Assembly: GCA_951804985.1 (NCBI GenBank)
Contig: OX638132.1
Coordinates: 24,962,617-25,026,616, forward strand
Direction: 5' to 3'
From: Dryomyza anilis
Taxonomy: Eukaryota; Arthropoda; Insecta; Diptera; Dryomyzidae
Length of the DNA: 64,000 nucleotides
In this document: positions 21,877-34,038 of the stretch, piece after piece
Layout: the number at the start of each line of letters is the position of its first letter
Numbering within the stretch: the first letter of the stretch is position 1
The notes under the pieces: generated by a model
Told to the model about the DNA's origin: nothing
Databases searched by the model: none
Seen by the model: only the letters and a program-made list of their open reading frames with translations
Program-made: the position numbers and the translations under genes

Positions 21877-22815
21877 AATTCGATTTTTGGATTGTCGACA
21901 GATGTAATGCAAGCTCAACTGATTACTCTATTGAGTGATTAATTTAAATCGGATGAATTTTGATTATAAAATACAACATAGATAATTAAATTGTCGGATT
22001 GTATGCGGATGTAATTCGAACTCAACTGATTACTTTAAATCGGATGAATTTTGATTATCAAATACTAAGTAAAACAATTTGATGAACGGATAGTATGCGG
22101 ATATAATTCAAACTTTAGTGAGTGATGAATTTAAATCGGATGAATTTTGATTACGAAATACTACGTTAATCAATTAAATTGTCGGATTGTATGCGGATGT
22201 AATGCAAACTCAACTGATTACTCCATTGAGTGAATATTTTAAATCGGAAAAATTTTGATTATCAAATACATACTAAGTAAATCCATTAAATAAACGGATA
22301 GAATGCGGATAAAATTCGAATTTTAGTTAGCGATGAATTTAAATCGGATGAATTTTGATTATGAAATACTACGTTAAACAATTAAATTGTCGGATGGTAT
22401 GAGGATATAATTCAGACTCAATTGATGACTCTATTGAGTGATGAATTTAAATCCGATGAATTTAAATCCGATGAATTTTGATTATAAAATACAGCGTAAA
22501 ACGTTTAAATTGTCGGATAGTATGCGGATATAATGAAAAAGGAATTGATGAGTGAATAATATAAATCGGATGAATTTTAATTATAAAAAAATACAACGTA
22601 AACAATTAGATTGTCGGATTTATCTGATGACTCTGATGACAATTAGATTGTCGGCAAACTCATCTGATGACTCTATTGAGTGATAAATTTAAATCGGATG
22701 AATTTTTTACTATATAAAACAATTAAGTTGTTCAATTGTGTGCGAATATATTGCAAACTCAGCCTCTTTCTCTATTGAGTAATTAAATTAAATCGAATGA
22801 ATTTTGTATTTTCAA
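21877..22815. repeat. Decayed tandem array, about 100-bp unit, 9 copies
   Basis: The core AAATCGGATGAATTTTGATT recurs near 21946, 22044, 22133, 22241, 22340, 22460, 22563, 22690 and 22787. Between copies comes AATTGTCGGATTGTATGCGG followed by AAACTCAACTGATTACTC-type sequence. Spacing is 85-125 bases, and copies diverge by substitutions and small indels, getting worse to the right. Isolated GGATGAAT words continue to about 23580. The array sits directly beside the gap and just beyond the InR stop. Confidence 0.85.
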
Positions 22816-25800
22816 TAATCAGCTTTTATTCAAAACTATATTTTACCAATTCTTCGGTGTAGATAAAGTTATATTAAAAAAAAAATAAAAAGAAATTCAT
22901 CAGATTTATATTAATTAAGTTCGTTTTTATAATATCAATGTACAGTCTATGATTCAAATCAACATTTTTCTGATTATAAACCTATAATATACGTATCTAT
23001 GTCGAATGAATTCACATTTTATGTGCGCTATCTGATGTTGTGCTGATGAATATCGGATGAATTGGATTGGCTTAATATGTTTTGATAATGTTTCTACATT
23101 AATTGTGATTATAAAAAGCAAGAATATACGTTAAAAACAATCTATTGCAATGTAAACTTTCTAATTCCAAGTTTGAGCAAAAAAAAAATTCATCCGATAC
23201 TGATGAATTTCGGCACACCTTCATATCTAGGAATCACAAACAAAAAGAATTTACATTTGCTATATTATATTTACTATAATATTTACTCTCATTCATCTAT
23301 TGATATAATGCGGTTTAATAACGGATGACTGCACATCTTTAATAACGTTCTTCGGATGAACAAAACATTAAATATCAACTGTAAATATATAACAAACTAC
23401 TAAATAAATATTCAAATATTTTTAGACGATTTTATTTTGTCGGAATGAATATTTTTACGCACGTCAGTATAATCAGCAACAGTTAATGTTTATATTTAAA
23501 GCAAACATTTTTCCATATTACAAATCGAATAAGTTTTTTAACGCTTTATGTTTGCTATTGCTACGGATGAAATACTGAAGCCAATGCTTCAGTCAGTTTG
23601 TAAGTGAATCAAAAACAGCTTTTAAAATTGGTTTTGCATTTGATGTATGTGCACGATATTAATTAGTAAAAAAGAAAAACAATACTTGTAAATTTTTTAA
23701 ATTAACCAAAAAAAATATAAATTATTTACTACAGGCGGTCACATTTTTATAAAAAAAATAAATTCATTATTGTTATAGAAGACGTAAAAGAATAATTAAA
23801 ATAATATAAAAAAAATATATATTAAAAATTCACTGCATTTTGTATGCATTAACAAAAAATTTAAAGCGTTCAAAATGCAAATGCTATAAATTATTAAACG
23901 CAGATGATATGTTGCCTATTTTTATGTTTGTATAAATTTATAATTATATTATTAACTGTGCAAAAATTAGCTAAAATTATGAATAATTTAATTTTCATTT
24001 TTGTTGTTGTTTTTATTTTTAAATAAATGTATTTCTTTTAGTTGAGACTAGAATGTAGTAAAATGAAAATCTACCGTAATTTAAGTGCAATTTAAAGAAC
24101 ATCACGCTTTTGTATAAATTATATATTTTTTGAAAAAACTTTTTTTTTTATATTATTTTTTTTGCACTTTACTGCGTCTGTGAGACACATCACTAAAATA
24201 GAAAAATTTATTAAAGTCTAAAATACACAATGTAGCATCACACAAAAATGCGCTTGATTTATTATAAAACAAAAAAAAAACAAAAAAAACTTGAAAAGTT
24301 AAAAAAAAAATCAAATACATAACATAATTCTGCACTACTCGATTTTTCTTAATTTTTATATAATTCGTAGGTACTGATTTTGATTGATTTAACGTAAAAA
24401 TCCAAACTATTAACCAATAACAGAAAGTTAATAATTTTTGAACGTTAATTACGACTATTTTCTACGTAAACATGAACCGTTTTAACTAGACAAATGATGT
24501 CTGAAAGATGTCTATTAGTTATGTATTGATGTCTTAAAGACACTAACCAAATGTTAACTTTTCAGTAACTGAAATGCATAAAAATGAAATGCATTCATAA
24601 AAAAATCTTGAAAAATTAAAATTTTTACATTTTTTTTAGAAAACCTTCTTTTGTAAATTTTTCCTTTTTTATTTTTATTCTAAAAAGTGCTTAAAAAAGC
24701 TGACAGATAAAAACTGAGTATGCAGTCAAAATCAACACTCTACAATTATACAAAAATTATGTACGGTATTTCAAAAAAAATTGTACGTTTTGTAGAGTTG
24801 TGTAATTAGTTCAATCTTTGGAAAATGCTTTATTAAAAATAAACACAATTAAAAATACTTTATTAATTATAAAATTGCAAAATAAACACAAAATTACAAA
24901 AAAAAACATTATCAAGAACGCAAAATTGAAAATTAAAATTCTTAATAATTCAAAATTAAAAATCCTTCAATGTAAAGCAGTAATTTTTAAGAATATTTGC
25001 ATATTATTTAAATTTTAGATTGATAAGACTAAATTATTATTTTTTATTGAAAAAAATATCATAAATTAAATAAAATATTAGAAAATACACAGTAAAAAAT
25101 TAAACATTATCGAAAAAATGCAACAAATAAGAAAAACAAAAGAACTATATAAAATAATTAAATTTTTACACACACACATCTTAGCGAGAAAAATAAATAT
25201 ATACATTGTGGAAGTGTATTACACTGCGCGAAAAAAAACAAAGTATTTTATAATAATAATTTTTATTAAAAAAAAATTGTATATAAAATACAATTTTATA
25301 GTGCATATTTACGACGCAAAACCTTGTAAATGCCAAAAACATATATGAACGAAATGGGTTCCAACTGTAACATAGCTAAAACAAAAACACATTACCAAAT
25401 TTAAAGAATTATTTATTATTTTTTAATTTGTTTCCGTTTTGTTTTTTGTTTTATTAAATTTATTTAATTAAGTCTAAGTTTATAAGAAATAACAACAACG
25501 ACAAAATGTTTTAAATGTTTTTATACAAAGAGACACCAAAAACCATAGAGTTTGTTCACACTGAGCTGCATTTGTAACTGCACGAAATTTCGCGCACTTA
25601 CTTTATATGCAATAGATCATTTATAAAACAACAACAAAAACTAAAAACATACTTGTTAAATGAAAAACTAAAAAAAAAACAGAGTATCAAGAAAATTTCG
25701 TCTCTTTTTTTGTAAAATCCATAGCATAATACAGACGCCAGAAACACAAACACACACACACAGAAGATTCAATATTAAATATTCCTCACATATAACTTTA

Positions 25801-27740
25801 ATTTCCCTTTCTCTCCCACACAAACAAAAACACTACAACAACAACAAAAAGTACAAATCCATATAAAACAAAAATAATTTATTATTAATTAATTAATTAT
25901 TTGAATTAATTAAGCAATTTAGAATACAATAGATTTTATTATTATTATTTATTTAATAACTCAAAAGCAAACACAACAAAAGTTATCTGTATAACAGCAG
26001 CAATAAAAAAAAACAACTACAAAAAAATAGCAAAATTTTACACACTGAAAAAATAACAATTTTAGTTTAAAGCAATAGAAAAAAATTATAAACAAATTTT
26101 ACAATTTAGTTAAGAACGTCATTCGAATTTTTTTTTTTACATATAAATAAATATTAATACTTTTTACTAATTCATGATTTTACAATAACTACAAAAACAA
26201 TAGCAACCACAGCAATTTATTTAATTTTTTTAAATAAATCCGGCTCGAAGGACCAAAAACATATTTTGGAATTTTTATCACGACGCATTGGTGGACAATA
26301 GACATTAGCTTATAATGCAATAGCAATTATATTAATAACAAAATACCGATTTCAGTCGATTTCATACGTAACAACCAACAAAAGTTCAATATAGAAAATA
26401 CAAAGAAATACACTGCAAGTAAAGAGAAATAGTTTAAAATAGTTTTGCGGCAATTTTTGTTTTAGAAAGTTGCGCAAAATTCAATAAAATACTTTAAATG
26501 AAAAATAATTAAATAAAAGGCATTTGCAACAAACATAAAGTACTCACTCAGTTGTTTGCAGTAGCGAGCATAAAGCTTATTAGAACCATTTAGTTGCAGA
26601 AAGCTTTAGCGAACGCTTACACTGAAAACATAAAATAGTATTCAACCGAAACTTTCACCAAGCATTAATCCATTCACAGTTAAAACGAAGTTAAAAAAAA
26701 AATTTCATTAAATAGTTAAAAAGTAAATGAAATAATTACACAATTGAGATAGAAAATAAAAACACAAAATTACTATGAATATTAAAATAAAACTAGCAAC
26801 AGATAGATATTTTTTAAACACTAAAAAGACTGAAATATATAGTTCCTTTGTTTTTATGTAAAATAAAGAAGAAGGAGAACAATTAAAGAAAAAAAAAACT
26901 TTCATACATTTTCTTTTTCAATGTAATTCAAAAACAAATTTACTACGCAAATACCACAAGAAATGAAATACAAAAAAAAAACATATAAATACATTAAACA
27001 TTATTTTTAGGAGCATTAATAATTAAATTAAAATCTATATATAACATAAATTTTATAAAAAAAATAGCATTAATTATTTTAAATTAATTTATTATTTGGA
27101 AAACAAATAATAATTCTTTAAATATTAATATTAATCTAGCATTAATTTACATTTAAATTTAAGCTTAACACTAAATTTAATAATAATAAAATATTTAAAA
27201 AAATGCAAAAATATGTAGTAAACAATGTAAAAATCAAATATTTATTAATTATTCAATAACTATTTATATAAATAAAAAAAAAAACAATGTTTATAAGCAA
27301 AATGAAATTTTAATTTAAATTAAAAATGTTAATTTGAATGTTTGTTTTTATATACATTTTTATTAGAATTTATTTTTATTTAAATAGAATTAAAATAAAT
27401 ACAAAAACATTTATTATTTGTAGCGCTTTAATATTTAAAAATATTATTACTATTATTATTATTTAATTTCTTGCAGAATAAAATAAATATTTTATTTATA
27501 TTTTATATATTATATATAATACTATATAATATAATTATATAATACTACGTAATTATTAAATAACTTACTTACACACATATATTATGTAAAAAGAAACAAT
27601 AACTCGTAAAACTCAATAATTATTGCGTAAACATAAAAAACATGAAAGCGAAGAAAAAATTACAAAAAATAAAAATGAACAAAATTTATTAAAAAAAAAA
27701 AACTCATCTTTTATTATTAGAAAAAAATAATAGGAATTAA
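22816..27740. other. AT-rich stretch downstream of InR, no gene recognised
   Basis: About 4.9 kb of extremely AT-rich DNA with poly-A and poly-T runs. The short open frames in it are Lys/Asn/Ile or Phe/Leu/Tyr strings typical of base composition, not of proteins. It may include a long InR 3' UTR. A 15-base word, CGGCTCGAAGGACCA, stands out at 26241 because of its GC content. I see no transposon termini here. Confidence 0.6.
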
Positions 27741-28130
27741 ACAAAAAATGTAAGTATGTCCCGAGTGGTTCATGATAATCGTATTTTGTGTCAGTATTGG
27801 CTCAGGGGGTTCTCATCGTGTTGTCGGATCGGCATCCGAGCCATGTTATATGTATTCGCTGACTGTCTTTTCTACATGGGGGTTTCAAGCCCAACGCAAA
27901 ACCACCATTTTGAAGGACCAAATCCCTGACTCGTTTGTGCCCGACCAGATCTCTCACCCGTACATCAGTTGGTTGCTCGGAAGGTGAGACTAGGAATTGT
28001 GTAGGAGAGACTATGATAAATATACTCAGCCGCCACGACAACATCTCCAATAATAGAATGAGGCTGATTGTCTTCGCCGCAGCACGAAACATGGTAATTA
28101 GTAGTACTGCACTAAGAAAAAAGAGACGTA
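27741..28130 (+). pseudogene. LINE fragment including endonuclease piece
   Basis: A GC-richer island in AT-rich DNA. The + frame at about 28010-28110 reads NNRMRLIVFAAARNMVISST, matching the ND-GLRL-FA-A--M-ISST block of APE-type endonucleases of RTE-like LINEs. The preceding 250 bases are of the same composition but I cannot assign them. It is truncated, with no reverse transcriptase nearby on this side. Confidence 0.6.
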
Positions 28131-28504
28131 ATAAATTAAATAAAATATATTTAAATACTTTTGTAGTAAAAACCTAATATTCTATACAAAAAATTATTAC
28201 GTGCGTATTTAATTTCAAATTAAATAAAAAGTATTTAATTTTATTACGTACGCATTTAAATTCATAATTTTAAAAAATAATGAAGACATTTTTTTAACAA
28301 TTTTTATGTATGTTTTTTTTTTGAAAAAAAACACTACAAAATTATGTAATAAGTGGTCATACTGGAACATTGATATAATCCTAAATAATCCAACCTATGG
28401 AACACTCATTCCGACAGAAACAACAATTTTTTCGAAAAAAAATGTTTTAAATGTTTGTTGGACAACAAAAACAACACAGTGCACTGTGATACAATTTATT
28501 TTTT

Positions 28505-28640
28505 ATACCCTACACCTATGAGGTACAGTGTATATTAACTTTGTGCATATATTGTAACGCCCCTTAGGAGGCGTGTCCGGTATGGAAAAGTATATATATT
28601 CTTGATCAGCATCACTACCCGAGTCCGTTTAGCCATGTCC

Positions 28641-28676
<36 letters not shown>

Positions 28677-30287
28677 TGCTGTCTTGCTGTCCGAATACAG
28701 AATAACTTGAGAAATACTGATCAGAATGCGATGAAATCGGTCAACGGACACGCCCACCTCCCATACAAGTCACTTTTATATAACTCTTTCGGAACTAATA
28801 ACTCGAAAAGTATTCAAGGTATAGTTATAAAATTTAAAAGGTATTGTTATAATTCACCTATAAATATGTGGTCCAAAAATGGGCGTGATACGCCCACTTT
28901 TTTTTTCATTATTTCCCGGGTTTTCATAGTGGAAATTTGATCCGTAAATTATTAAAATCAAATCTATGAAATATTAGCCTTTCAAAATTTTAAATATAGG
29001 CGTGGTCCGCCCAATTATATTATTCTTTTTTTTTAGTTGTTTATACTTTTGTATAAATTTTTTAATTTATGGGGATATAAGACGTAAATTTCTGATTTAT
29101 GAATAACTAGCTGGACCCGTGCACAGCTGCGCCCGTGCTAAGTTTTTGTAATTGCAAAACTATATCGTTTATAAAGTGTGGATACATTAACGTCACTATG
29201 TTTACCGCCCACATGGAACGTAGTGCCATGCCCATTTTTCCAATCCCGCTTACATTCTACTTTACTATTTAACATTTTAAAATGATCCTTCGTATCGATT
29301 TGTACAACTCTGCTCTTAGTAAGTCAAGAGTTATCATTTTTAAATTTTAGTAATGTGGGAGGTGCCACGCCCCATTGTCCCATTCCGTCCACATTCTAAG
29401 TGACTATTACAATGTTTAATATAATCTTTTGTTTCGATGTTTATAACTTTGCTCTTAGTAAGTAAAGAGTTATAGAAATTTTAAAGTTCTGGTTATATGA
29501 GAGATACTACGCCCCGTTGTGCAATCCCGCCCATATTCTACGTGAGTTTTAAGTATGAACATTTGTTTTTATTATTATAACTGAACACTTAGTATGTCAA
29601 GAGTTATAGCAATTTTTGGCTATATGGGAGGTGCCACGCCCTTTAATCCAATACCGCTCACATTCTACGTGACGATTAGAGGTTGTAATATAAACCTTAG
29701 TTTCGATTTATATAACTCAAATCTTAGTAAGTCAGGAGTTACAACATTTTTATAGTTTTAGTCATATGGAAAGGGAGACGTCCTTTTGTCTAATTCCGCC
29801 CACAATTGTAAAACAGATAAAGAACTACAATATACGTCACTGAGCCAAATTTCCTGACTGTGCTTATCTTAATTACACCGATATTTTTAATTAAAATTTC
29901 AATTTTGCCACGCCCATTTGTGTACCTTAGGAGGCGAATTTCAGAAAATCCCTTCGTAGTGCACACATCCGTCACGAGATGAAGACCCTGCCCAAATTTC
30001 ATAGGCCTAGGATCAAATTTAGATATTTTCAATTTTCCGGCTTTTCCTTTGGGTTTTTCCGACTTTTCTTTTTTCCTAAACCACTCTAGAATTGATACAA
30101 ATAAAATACAAAAAGAATTAGGCAAATCCGTCTGTTCGTTCTCTCGTGATGCTCTGGCACACACAGGACATTTCATTTTTATATATATAGATATTCTGAG
30201 GGTGGGGAGGTTCAGCATAATTTAAAACTTTAAAATGTATGCAATTAAATATCCCACATTAATGTCCTCACCAAAGGTGTAGGGTAT
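28505..30287 (+). mobile_element. 1.8-kb element bounded by ATACCCTACACCT inverted ends
   Basis: The 13-bp word ATACCCTACACCT (28505-28517) has its exact inverse at 30275-30287. The left part shows TATATATATTCTTGATCAGC and a (GTCT)n run at 28637-28670, sequences common to a widespread dipteran repeat class. An AGCTGGACCC-family repeat is nested from 29106. No coding frame. Confidence 0.6.
29106..30195 (+). repeat. AGCTGGACCC-family repeat with ~137-bp tandem units
   Basis: Starts ACTAGCTGGACCCGTGCACA. Five degenerate units follow, each with GGGAGGTGCCACGCCC-like and CCAATCCCGCCCACATTCTA-like blocks (about 29225, 29362, 29503, 29630, 29776), separated by TTAGTAAGTCAAGAGTTAT. It ends near TATATATATAGAT (30178-30190). 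Other copies lie at 1565, 32293, 53455 and 58986. Confidence 0.75.
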
Positions 30288-31650
30288 TCCATAGTCGGGC
30301 CCGACCGACTATAAAAATCCGCCCCATGTGACCGAACTTACACATGTGACCTAACTTTCCCAACTCGTTTAATATAGCTTTTAAACTTTAAACCGTGTTT
30401 TTTACTTACGCGATTTTGAATTTAAAATTATTAACATCAGATTCGACGTTTTTGGCGCATTTATCATAAGTAAACCGAATTTCATGATCATACCATCAAA
30501 TTTAAAAATTTTGGACGCCATATTGAATCCGCCATTTTGAATTTTTATTTGTTGATAACATATTTTAAATCAGCGTTATCGAAATTATATGAATACAATT
30601 TTTTATACAAATTAGAGTTATAGTTAAGGAGATAATTAATTTTGGCCAAAATACCTAGTCCCCAAAATACCTAGTGCAGTGGACGAAATTACCATTTTCC
30701 AAATAAAAAAATATTCGAAAAAAAAAACAATTCGAATTTTTTGTTTTAATTTTTGGACGACAAAAACAACGCAATCCCAACTAGAACAAAATACGAAATG
30801 TTATCTTTGCGACTATCGTTTTTCAGGTGGCTTAAAGGTTGTTACAAAAGTTATCTATTAAGTATCGTATAGATATATCAGAAAGATAACTTTTTAAAGC
30901 AAACAATTCGGGATAATACCCACATAGTGGCACCTCTGAACTTCATACTTCAAAGTTGGCATTAGTTTTTTTTTTGCTGCGTCATATTGTTTGCTTTTAG
31001 CGTTTTTTTGTGCTCCGTGTATTTTGTGTGGACAAAAATGTCTGATTGATAGTAAAAATATTAACCGCGACGAGAAAATTGCGTTTATGAATCGGGTCTA
31101 TGAAATTGAAAATGTTCGTGGACAGTTACTTACTGTAGGCGTCATTCTGCCGTGTCAGGAGGAGTCTCAGGACGTGACTGTGGCAGTAATAAACAGTGTA
31201 GCTAAAATATTATCAAATAAATATGCATTTAATTTTAAAATATAGCTTTTGGTTTTTCATTATTATTGTCTATTTTTATATTTATTAGATATGTATTAGT
31301 TTGTCATTTGATTGTTTCCATCAATATTTGGAAAAGTAAATAATCGAATGACAACCTAATACATTGTTAATAATTTGTTGTCATATTTTACATGTGTATT
31401 GGTAGTTAAAAGACTTAACTAAAAGCTGTATTTAAGCTATCTTATCGACTGTCTAGAGGACAACTTTTTGATGATGCCTTTTAATAGTTGACTTAAAAAT
31501 AACTTTTTAGTTACCTTTTCGAGAGCTAAAAGTCAACAAAGAGGCGGACATACGTAAGACTTTCCGATACCTTTTTCATCACTTATACGACAACATTCGG
31601 ATATCGTTAACTTTTTAAAATTAGCATAAAGTTAGGTTTTGGGCATCGTT
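30288..31650. other. Non-coding stretch with a short unassigned frame
   Basis: The start has the palindromic GTCGGGCCCGACCGACTATA and a GTGACCTAACTTTCCCAACT block that recurs at about 55285. A + frame at 30991-31245 (84 codons) has mixed composition (ENVRGQLLTVGVILP) but no family I recognise; it may be a transposon scrap. The rest is AT-rich. Confidence 0.4.
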
Positions 31651-31659
31651 TGTCTGGTT

Positions 31660-32200
31660 GGGATGGTCGACATCGCCATTTTCCAAAAAAATGTATTCGA
31701 CAATAACAACAATGTTTGAAAATTTTCGAAAACATAAATTTGTTAAACAAATTTTAACGACAAAAACAACGTAATGATCAAAAACACCATTTTCAAAAAA
31801 AAAAACAAATTTATACAAAAACAATGTTCGAAAATTTTCGAAAACAAAAATTGATTAAAAACAAAAAAAATTGACAAAAACAACAATGGTCGTAAAAATA
31901 TGTTGTGAAAAAATGTTTGTGCGACAAAAACAACGCAATGTTCGAAATAACCAGTTTGAAAAAAAAAACAGATGAAAACAGCAATGTTCGAAAAAAATGT
32001 TAAAAAAAAATGTTTGGTCGAGAAAAACAACGCAATGGTGGAAATAACCAGTTTCAAAAAAAAATATTGACAAAAATAACAATGTTCGATAATTTTGGAC
32101 GACAGAAACAACGTAATGTTCGAAATCATCATTTTCCAAAAAAAAAGTATTCAACCAAAACAAGAATGTTCAAAAATTTTCAAACAAAATTTTTTGATAA
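31660..32200. repeat. Irregular tandem array of CGACAAAAACAACG units
   Basis: CGACAAAAACAACGYAATG plus CGAAATAACCAGTTT plus a poly-A run recurs at about 31758, 31921, 32020 and 32100, with further partial units at 31670 and 31835. Spacing is 80-165 bases. Isolated single units occur at 30757 and 28460. The Phe/Val-rich minus-strand frames here are artefacts. Confidence 0.65.
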
Positions 32201-32289
32201 AAAAGTTCCAATGACGCACTTGGGTGCTTCTGTAATCCCAGATGGAACAGATTCACCCAAAAAATGACGAACTTGTATTTTGAAATTAA

Positions 32290-32765
32290 TTAACTAGCTG
32301 GACGCGTGCTAAGGATTTGTAAATTCAAAAGTATATCTTTTTAAAGTGTGGATACATTCACGTTCATTTTTTCCCTATTAGTGTATGCCTACGTAGCCAT
32401 TTTTTCACGGCAGGTGCCACGTCCTTTGTCCCGATCACATTCTACGTGAAGATTACCATGTTTAATATGGTCTGTTTCGATTTTTCTACTCTGTTCTAAG
32501 TAGGTCAGGATTTAGAGCATTTTTAAAGTTTAAGTTATATGGGAGGAGCCCGCCCCTTTGCCCAATCCCGCCCACAATTAGGAAAACGATAAACAACCCC
32601 AATATATATTACTGTGCCAATTTTCATATTATTAATTAAAAGTTCAGGATTGCCACGGCCATTTTTGTACCTTAGAGGTCGAATTTCAAAAATCTTTGTG
32701 CGCCCTACGTCCGTGAGATGAACATCCTGTAAAAATTTCATGTTCTTAGGTCTAAGGGTTTGGAC
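32290..32765 (+). repeat. AGCTGGACCC-family repeat (copy 3)
   Basis: TTAACTAGCTGGACGCGTGC, then AAAGTGTGGATACATTCACG as in the 29106 copy, one CCAATCCCGCCCACAATTAG unit, and a tail like that copy's 3' part (GTACCTTAGAGGTCGAATTT). Shorter, with fewer tandem units. Confidence 0.7.
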
Positions 32766-33119
32766 TGAGCGTTGATCGATCTATCATTCCGTCAAAAAAA
32801 AATCTAGGGTTTACACAGCTCTATGAGATTTTTTGCTCTATTTTGCTCTATCTCTAGCTATTTTCTCTATCGTGTAAACTCGCCCTCAGACCAAAACTTT
32901 TTTTTTATTTTGTTTTCTTTAATTTTTGGTTTATCACTTTTACGTTATTTTGTGGCATTTATTCAGGACACTCCGAAAAGGATAACCTTTATCTCTGATC
33001 CTTACACTAAGAAAACAGAATGTATTTTTGCAACGGAAAGTATTAATTTATGTCTTTTAGCAAATATCCACAACAATTACATAACAAAAAAGCATAACAA
33101 AAAAGTTCTACGCGATATA

Positions 33120-33457
33120 ATAATAATATATAATTATTTGGCGCTACAGTCCTGTATAGAACTTCGGCCGAGCTCTCTCACCATTTGAGCTGTGCGAGTT
33201 ATATTTGTACTCAAATTGGTGGGACCTACAGTTTATTGCCGAATCCGAACCGCCGGTGAGAGCTTTTCATAGGCAATATCTTACTCTCGTAGGTTTGCCA
33301 TTTACTGCCGAGAGGTAGCGTCGCATAGAAAAATGTTTTCTATGAAAAAGATGTTGGTAGTCGCTGGGGATCGAACCGCGGACCTTTCGGCTCGTAGTCG
33401 AACGCATCAGCGACTTTTCGCTCGTAGTCCAACGCACTAACCAGACGAGCTACCGAA
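33120..33457 (-). mobile_element. tRNA-derived SINE (copy 1, full length)
   Basis: On the minus strand: tRNA-like head GGTAGCTCGTCTGGTTAGTG (box A) and GGTTCGATCCCC (box B), a 200-bp tRNA-unrelated body with GAAAACATTTTTCTATG, and an (ATT)n tail. It is flanked by GCGATATA at 33112-33119 and 33458-33465, a target duplication. The internal pol III promoter boxes look intact. Confidence 0.88.
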
Positions 33458-33546
33458 GCGATATACGCGGTATAATTTTCCGATGGACATCAAGATTTTT
33501 TTCATATTGCCTCAATTTTTAGAGCTATTACGTAAAGCAAATATGT

Positions 33547-34038
33547 TGTTACGAAAAGAGCTAATTTGCTCCACTGTGCAAGCAATCACAATAATAAATA
33601 AGACGCAAGACAATTCAGCGCACTAAGCAATGTGCGAGAAAGAGATGGCAGATCAGCACATTGAAACACATGAGTGCGAATGAGATGCCAATAGCATGCG
33701 TCATTCACGAAACGAGTAGAAGGTTCTCGAAACATGTCGAAGCTTGTCGAAACGTGTCAAAATGATGCATGCAGTATATAAGGTCGCCGCATCTGAGGCA
33801 CAGCACTTCAGTAGTGATTGGAAAGTGGTCGAGTGCATCTCGTGTGTGATCAATGACAAGTTAAATAGTGGACATGCAGCTGTTATTAGAATTTGTTATT
33901 AGTAAAGTTGTTTATTAATGTGAATTAATAAATTTAATTGTTATAATTTAAACGAAACATATGAGTGTTTTTATTTTGTACACAATCCAGAGATTCGAAC
34001 TTGTAGAGCAGTTTTCCGTAAACTGAATTTTCGTAACA
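33547..34038 (+). mobile_element. Solo LTR of a gypsy-type retrotransposon (copy 2)
   Basis: Begins TGTTACGAAAAGAG and ends TTTTCGTAACA, with TATATAAGG at about 33773 and AATAAA around 33927. It is the same family as 12299-12840 in the opposite orientation. Flanks ATGT and ATAT are an imperfect 4-bp duplication. Confidence 0.85.

Noticed and set aside
21877..22815. CRISPR-like array
   Set aside because: Units are contiguous, diverged tandem repeats without unique spacers, in an animal genome.
24818..25348. Lys/Ile/Asn-rich frames downstream of InR
   Set aside because: The composition simply reflects A-rich DNA; no domain or codon pattern.
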